DNA of 15,108 nt from a bacterium (GTDB taxonomy: Bacteria; Patescibacteriota; Minisyncoccia; UBA6257; 02-FULL-45-10c), in assembly GCA_030646555.1 (NCBI GenBank), contig JAUSKP010000041.1, positions 1-15,108 of the forward strand, read 5' to 3'. The notes below the pieces were generated by a model, which saw only the letters and a program-made list of their open reading frames with translations, was not told the origin of the DNA and did no database searches. The translations under genes and the position numbers were made by a program. Each line of letters begins with the position of its first letter. The stretch's first letter is position 1. Shown here piece by piece: positions 11,515 through 15,108 of the stretch.

Positions 11515-14500
11515 ATGAGTAAATTAATTAATAAAGTTTCAATTTCTGTAGTTTCTTTAGCTACAGTTTTGTCGCTTTCAGGAGTTGCTTCTTTGGTTCC
11601 TGCAATCGCGCACGGTGCTACCGCTGCCGAATTGCAAGCCCAAATTACACTTTTGTTAGCGCAAATTTCGGCCATGCAGGCCCAATTGAGCACTTCCGGA
11701 ACTACTGCTACTTCTTCTGCAGTTCCAGCTTCCCTTTTGTCTTCCAGCGACCTCACCGTTGGTTCTAAAGGAGCTACTGTAAAAGCTTTGCAAATGTTCT
11801 TGAATGCCAATGGTTATGCAGTGTCCGCAAGCGGAGCCGGTTCTGCTGGTAACGAAACCGAATATTTCGGCAACGCTACTAAAGCCGCTCTCGCTAAACT
11901 CCAGGCTGCTCAGAGCGTTTCTCCTGCAGCTGGTTATTTCGGCGCCAAGACAAGAGCTAAATTAGCTACTATGTCTTCCGCCACAACTGGTGGTACAACT
12001 ACTACCACGACTGGTGGTACAACTACTACTACAACTGCGACAGGAACTGGTTTGATGGTGGCTTTAGCCGCTTCTCAACCAGCTGCCACAATTGCCCCAG
12101 GAGGAGCTACTAGAATTCCGTTCACAAAAGTCGCTTTGACAGCCGGTTCTTCAGATGTCTCCGTCACTTCTCTCTTAGTTGAGAGGACTGGTTTAGGCGC
12201 TGATGCCGCTATTGAAAGCGTTATGTTGTTGGACGAAGCTGGTCAGCAATTGGGTCTCAAAAAGACTTTAAATTCTGATCACCAAGCCACAGTTGGCGAA
12301 ACCTTTGTCGTAAAAGCCGGTCAAACCAGAATCGTCACAGTAGCCGCAAACCGCGCTGCTAAAGACACTGGCACTTCTGGTTATTCCGGACAATCATTGT
12401 CTTTTGCAGTCAAAGCTGTTAACACTTCTGCGACTGTAACTGGCACGTTGCCAATAACAGGCACTCTTCAGACTGTAAATGAATCATTAACAATTGGTTC
12501 TGCTACAACTGCTAGAGGTACATTAGATCCTGGCGCTAGCGTTACAAAGGAAGTTGGCTCTTCTGCCTATACCTTTGCTGCCGTTAGAGTTACCGCTGGT
12601 TCTGCCGAAAGGGTTTATTTGAAATCCGTTCGTTGGAATCAGACTGGTTCTGCCAGCGCTTCCGATTTAGCCAATCTCAAGACTGTTGTTGAAGGTACTT
12701 CCTATGACGCTACTGTTAGCGCCGATGGAAAGTATTACACTACAATTTTTGCTGATCCAGGCTTAATAATGGAAAAAGGTGGTAGTAAGGAAATCTCCGT
12801 AAAAGGTGATATCTCTGGTGGTTCGTTAAGAACTGTCAACTTTGATATCGCTAAGAGAACCGATATTTATATGGTTGGTGAAACCTATGGATATGGTATC
12901 TTGACTGCTTATGGAGCTGGTACTACAACCACTGCTAATGATTCTGAGGTTACAACTTCAGATGATCCGTTTTATGATGGTTCTTTGGTTACCGTTTCCG
13001 CTGGTACAGTTACTGCAAGTACCTGGACTGGAGTTCCGGCTGCCAATATTTCTATCAATTTAGCTGATCAGATCTTGGGCGGATGGAGTGTTGACGTCAA
13101 GGGTGAAGCGGTTTCCGTTTCAAGCTTGAAGATCACCATTACTCCAAACGGAGATACATTGGCTCACATCACCCAGATTTCCTTAGTTGACGCTTCTGGT
13201 AAGAAAATTGCCGGACCTATCGATGGTACCGGTACTACAGTGGGCGCACAGGGAATAATTACTTTCACTGACACAATGACCTTCCCAATTGGTGTTACTA
13301 ACCTAACATTAAAAGGTAAGTTATCAACCGATTTCGTTTCCAATGACTATGTGTATGCTTCCACCACTCCAAGTGGATGGACAATCACTGGCCAAACTAC
13401 CGGTAACACAATTACAGCCACTCCAGCCAGCGCTTTGACATCATCTCAGATGACTGTTAAGGCCGCTTCCTTGAATGTATCTGTATCTTCCCAGCCAACA
13501 GCTAGGAATGTTATCGCTGGTACAACTAAATATGAATTTGCCAGGTACATCTTAGACGGAACAAGTTCTGGAGAAGATGTCAGGGTAACTTCATTGCCTT
13601 TGTCCGTTGGTACTACCGGTACTATTGGTAATGCTACTAATTGCCAATTGTATAATGGTACCGCTGCAGGCGCTACTTCTTTGACAACCGGTTCCAATGT
13701 AAAGAACCCAACAGCTGTCAGTTCTAGTACTCAAATGATTTTTGATGGTACTGGAATTATAGTTTCTAAGGGTACTACCAAGACCTTGTCTTTGAGGTGT
13801 GATATGGCTGCTAATGCTGCCGCCAGTGGTATATTCTTCTGGGGTATTGATTCTGCAGTAGATGGAGCCAATGGTTCCTTTGCTGCCGCTACTGGCTTGA
13901 CCAGTGGTCAATCTCTCGGTACTTCAGCTACGTTCACCGATGCAACCGGTCAATATATGACCGTTTCTGCCGGTGGTACTTATACTGTTGCAACCGATTC
14001 CTCAGTCCTCTATACCGCATATAGAGCTGGCACAACCGCCACTCTCGGCACATTGAGATTTACTGCTTCTACAGATGAAAACTTAACCTTAAAGCAAATT
14101 GCTTTAGCGTTAGGAAACTCTTCTGCTTCTAGCTCCCAGGCTGATTTAGTTGATGAACAAGTTACATTATGGAATGGCAATACTCAAGTTGGCTCAGCCC
14201 AATTTGGTGGAGCCAGCCCTCGTAACGCGACTTCAACTTTGTCTACCGCTGTGGTTATCTCAGCTGGTGAATCCGTAAACATCACTGTTAAGGGTTCTTT
14301 GACAGCTCAAAATGCTGTTCAGGGTACTCCTGGCGCTTTCTTGCAAGTTTTGTATGATGGCGACAACAATGGTTTGAATGGTAACTATGCTATGGGCGCT
14401 ACTACAGTTAGTGGAACTTCCGCTGACCAAACTCTAGCTGGTGGCAGGATTTTCAGAAACGTCCCTTCTTTTGCTGTTACCAGCACAAGTGGTGGAACGT

Positions 14501-15096
14501 TCTCTGCTAATGCTGATCTTTACACCTTCAGAGTTACAAATCCGGATGCTTCCAGAGATTTAGTTTTGAAGAAACTTTCTTTCTCCATTGCTACTTCCGG
14601 AACAGCCGCTAAGTTTGCCAGCTTCATTCTTTATGGAGCCGGAGTTGCTGCTAACTCTGCTGTTGATGCAAGGGACTTGACCACTGCGGATACCGCTCTC
14701 GGTCAAGCTAATACCTTTGATACAGTTGAAATCCGCTTTGACGCTACTGCCTCTACGACAGAAGCTTCAAAGATTGCAGCTGCTTCTTCTAAAGACTATG
14801 CCTTAAGAGTTACTTCTTATACCGCCGGTACTGTTACCGACGCGATTGATTTGGCGCTTTTGGCAGATACTTCACATCCTTCTTGTGTAAGCAGGATGTG
14901 TACAGCTTTTGGAATTGACGCATTACTTACCGCTTCTTCTTCCAACAACATAGTTTGGAGTCCGTTTAGCACGACAACCCCAGTGGTTACTCCTGCTACG
15001 GAAAACAACTTAGATTGGACCAATGGATACGGTTTGCCTGGATTTACTTCCAACGCCAACTTCCCACTTCAGAGCTGGTCTAAGAAGAATAACTAA
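11515..15096 (+). CDS. Giant secreted S-layer-like protein with peptidoglycan-binding domain
   Basis: The ATG at 11515 is preferred over the in-frame TTG at 11482 because it places a normal signal peptide (residues 1-34) at the start, giving 1193 residues. After a short helical stretch (ELQAQITLLLAQISAMQAQL), residues 79-153 form a PG_binding_1 domain (VGSKGATVKALQMFLNANGY, then YFGNATKAALAKLQ and GYFGAKTRAKL). A Thr/Gly linker (about 158-180) leads to a long beta-rich region that I divide by eye into about six modules (starts near 181, 325, 492, 646, 814 and 986). The C-terminus carries the pair Cys1124/Cys1129 and an aromatic tail with DWTNGYGLPG. Composition is very rich in Thr, Ser, Ala and Gly. 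Codons favour GCT, GGT, ACT and TCT, suggesting high expression. It is probably a cell-surface lattice or surface protein held by the peptidoglycan-binding domain. No Shine-Dalgarno is present. Confidence 0.85.
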   Translation: MSKLINKVSISVVSLATVLSLSGVASLVPAIAHGATAAELQAQITLLLAQISAMQAQLSTSGTTATSSAVPASLLSSSDLTVGSKGATVKALQMFLNANGYAVSASGAGSAGNETEYFGNATKAALAKLQAAQSVSPAAGYFGAKTRAKLATMSSATTGGTTTTTTGGTTTTTTATGTGLMVALAASQPAATIAPGGATRIPFTKVALTAGSSDVSVTSLLVERTGLGADAAIESVMLLDEAGQQLGLKKTLNSDHQATVGETFVVKAGQTRIVTVAANRAAKDTGTSGYSGQSLSFAVKAVNTSATVTGTLPITGTLQTVNESLTIGSATTARGTLDPGASVTKEVGSSAYTFAAVRVTAGSAERVYLKSVRWNQTGSASASDLANLKTVVEGTSYDATVSADGKYYTTIFADPGLIMEKGGSKEISVKGDISGGSLRTVNFDIAKRTDIYMVGETYGYGILTAYGAGTTTTANDSEVTTSDDPFYDGSLVTVSAGTVTASTWTGVPAANISINLADQILGGWSVDVKGEAVSVSSLKITITPNGDTLAHITQISLVDASGKKIAGPIDGTGTTVGAQGIITFTDTMTFPIGVTNLTLKGKLSTDFVSNDYVYASTTPSGWTITGQTTGNTITATPASALTSSQMTVKAASLNVSVSSQPTARNVIAGTTKYEFARYILDGTSSGEDVRVTSLPLSVGTTGTIGNATNCQLYNGTAAGATSLTTGSNVKNPTAVSSSTQMIFDGTGIIVSKGTTKTLSLRCDMAANAAASGIFFWGIDSAVDGANGSFAAATGLTSGQSLGTSATFTDATGQYMTVSAGGTYTVATDSSVLYTAYRAGTTATLGTLRFTASTDENLTLKQIALALGNSSASSSQADLVDEQVTLWNGNTQVGSAQFGGASPRNATSTLSTAVVISAGESVNITVKGSLTAQNAVQGTPGAFLQVLYDGDNNGLNGNYAMGATTVSGTSADQTLAGGRIFRNVPSFAVTSTSGGTFSANADLYTFRVTNPDASRDLVLKKLSFSIATSGTAAKFASFILYGAGVAANSAVDARDLTTADTALGQANTFDTVEIRFDATASTTEASKIAAASSKDYALRVTSYTAGTVTDAIDLALLADTSHPSCVSRMCTAFGIDALLTASSSNNIVWSPFSTTTPVVTPATENNLDWTNGYGLPGFTSNANFPLQSWSKKNN

Positions 15097-15108
15097 TCTA
15101 GTTTCTTG

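Noticed and set aside
11346..11810. Minus-strand frame of 154 codons across the start of the surface-protein gene
   Set aside because: It covers the signal peptide and peptidoglycan-binding domain on the other strand and has no features of its own.

Overview
The window looks like part of a chromosome from a Patescibacteria/CPR bacterium (Parcubacteria-like). This is an inference from gene content: a tandem, half-degenerate ThyX-type protein, a very large secreted protein with a peptidoglycan-binding domain, a secreted coiled-coil protein paired with a small anchored acidic protein, and a ClpB-type chaperone behind a CIRCE operator. The DNA is AT-rich, only one gene has a clear Shine-Dalgarno sequence, and the gaps are full of short palindromic repeats. 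There is no phage, insertion sequence, CRISPR array, tRNA or rRNA.

Layout, left to right. (1) The 3' end of a tandem ThyX-family gene, a palindromic repeat, then glyA. A bidirectional terminator separates glyA from the converging rpmA. (2) A 58-codon membrane-protein gene, an AT-rich inverted repeat, and a cysteine desulfurase gene carrying several in-frame repeat insertions. (3) A probable two-gene unit with its own extended -10 promoter: a secreted E/K/R-rich coiled-coil protein and a 95-residue single-pass membrane protein. (4) A heat-shock unit: CIRCE operator over a strong promoter, a multi-hairpin leader, a ClpB-type disaggregase with a ClpC-like LGF motif, and an overlapping polytopic membrane protein. 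(5) A repeat-filled gap and a winged-helix regulator gene peppered with one octamer in all three frames. (6) A 1.15 kb gap with repeats and two tandem structured RNAs, each ending in an intrinsic terminator. (7) A 1193-residue S-layer-like surface protein.

Main points for a second look. One repeat family (3263-3321, 9126-9196, 10448-10508) folds on paper into a cloverleaf with no unpaired bases at the junction, and one copy sits in frame inside the cysteine desulfurase gene. glyA carries a different in-frame insert. The clpB leader and the first tandem RNA each contain a three-way junction with no linker bases and the same GTTAAAT/ATTTAAC closing stem. The two tandem RNAs share their ends, differ in their cores, and show a compensatory A-U to G-C change in the terminator stem. 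They lie upstream of the giant surface-protein gene, so they are either small RNAs or tandem attenuators for it.

All folds were worked out by eye and all family assignments come from recognised motifs. No searches were run.
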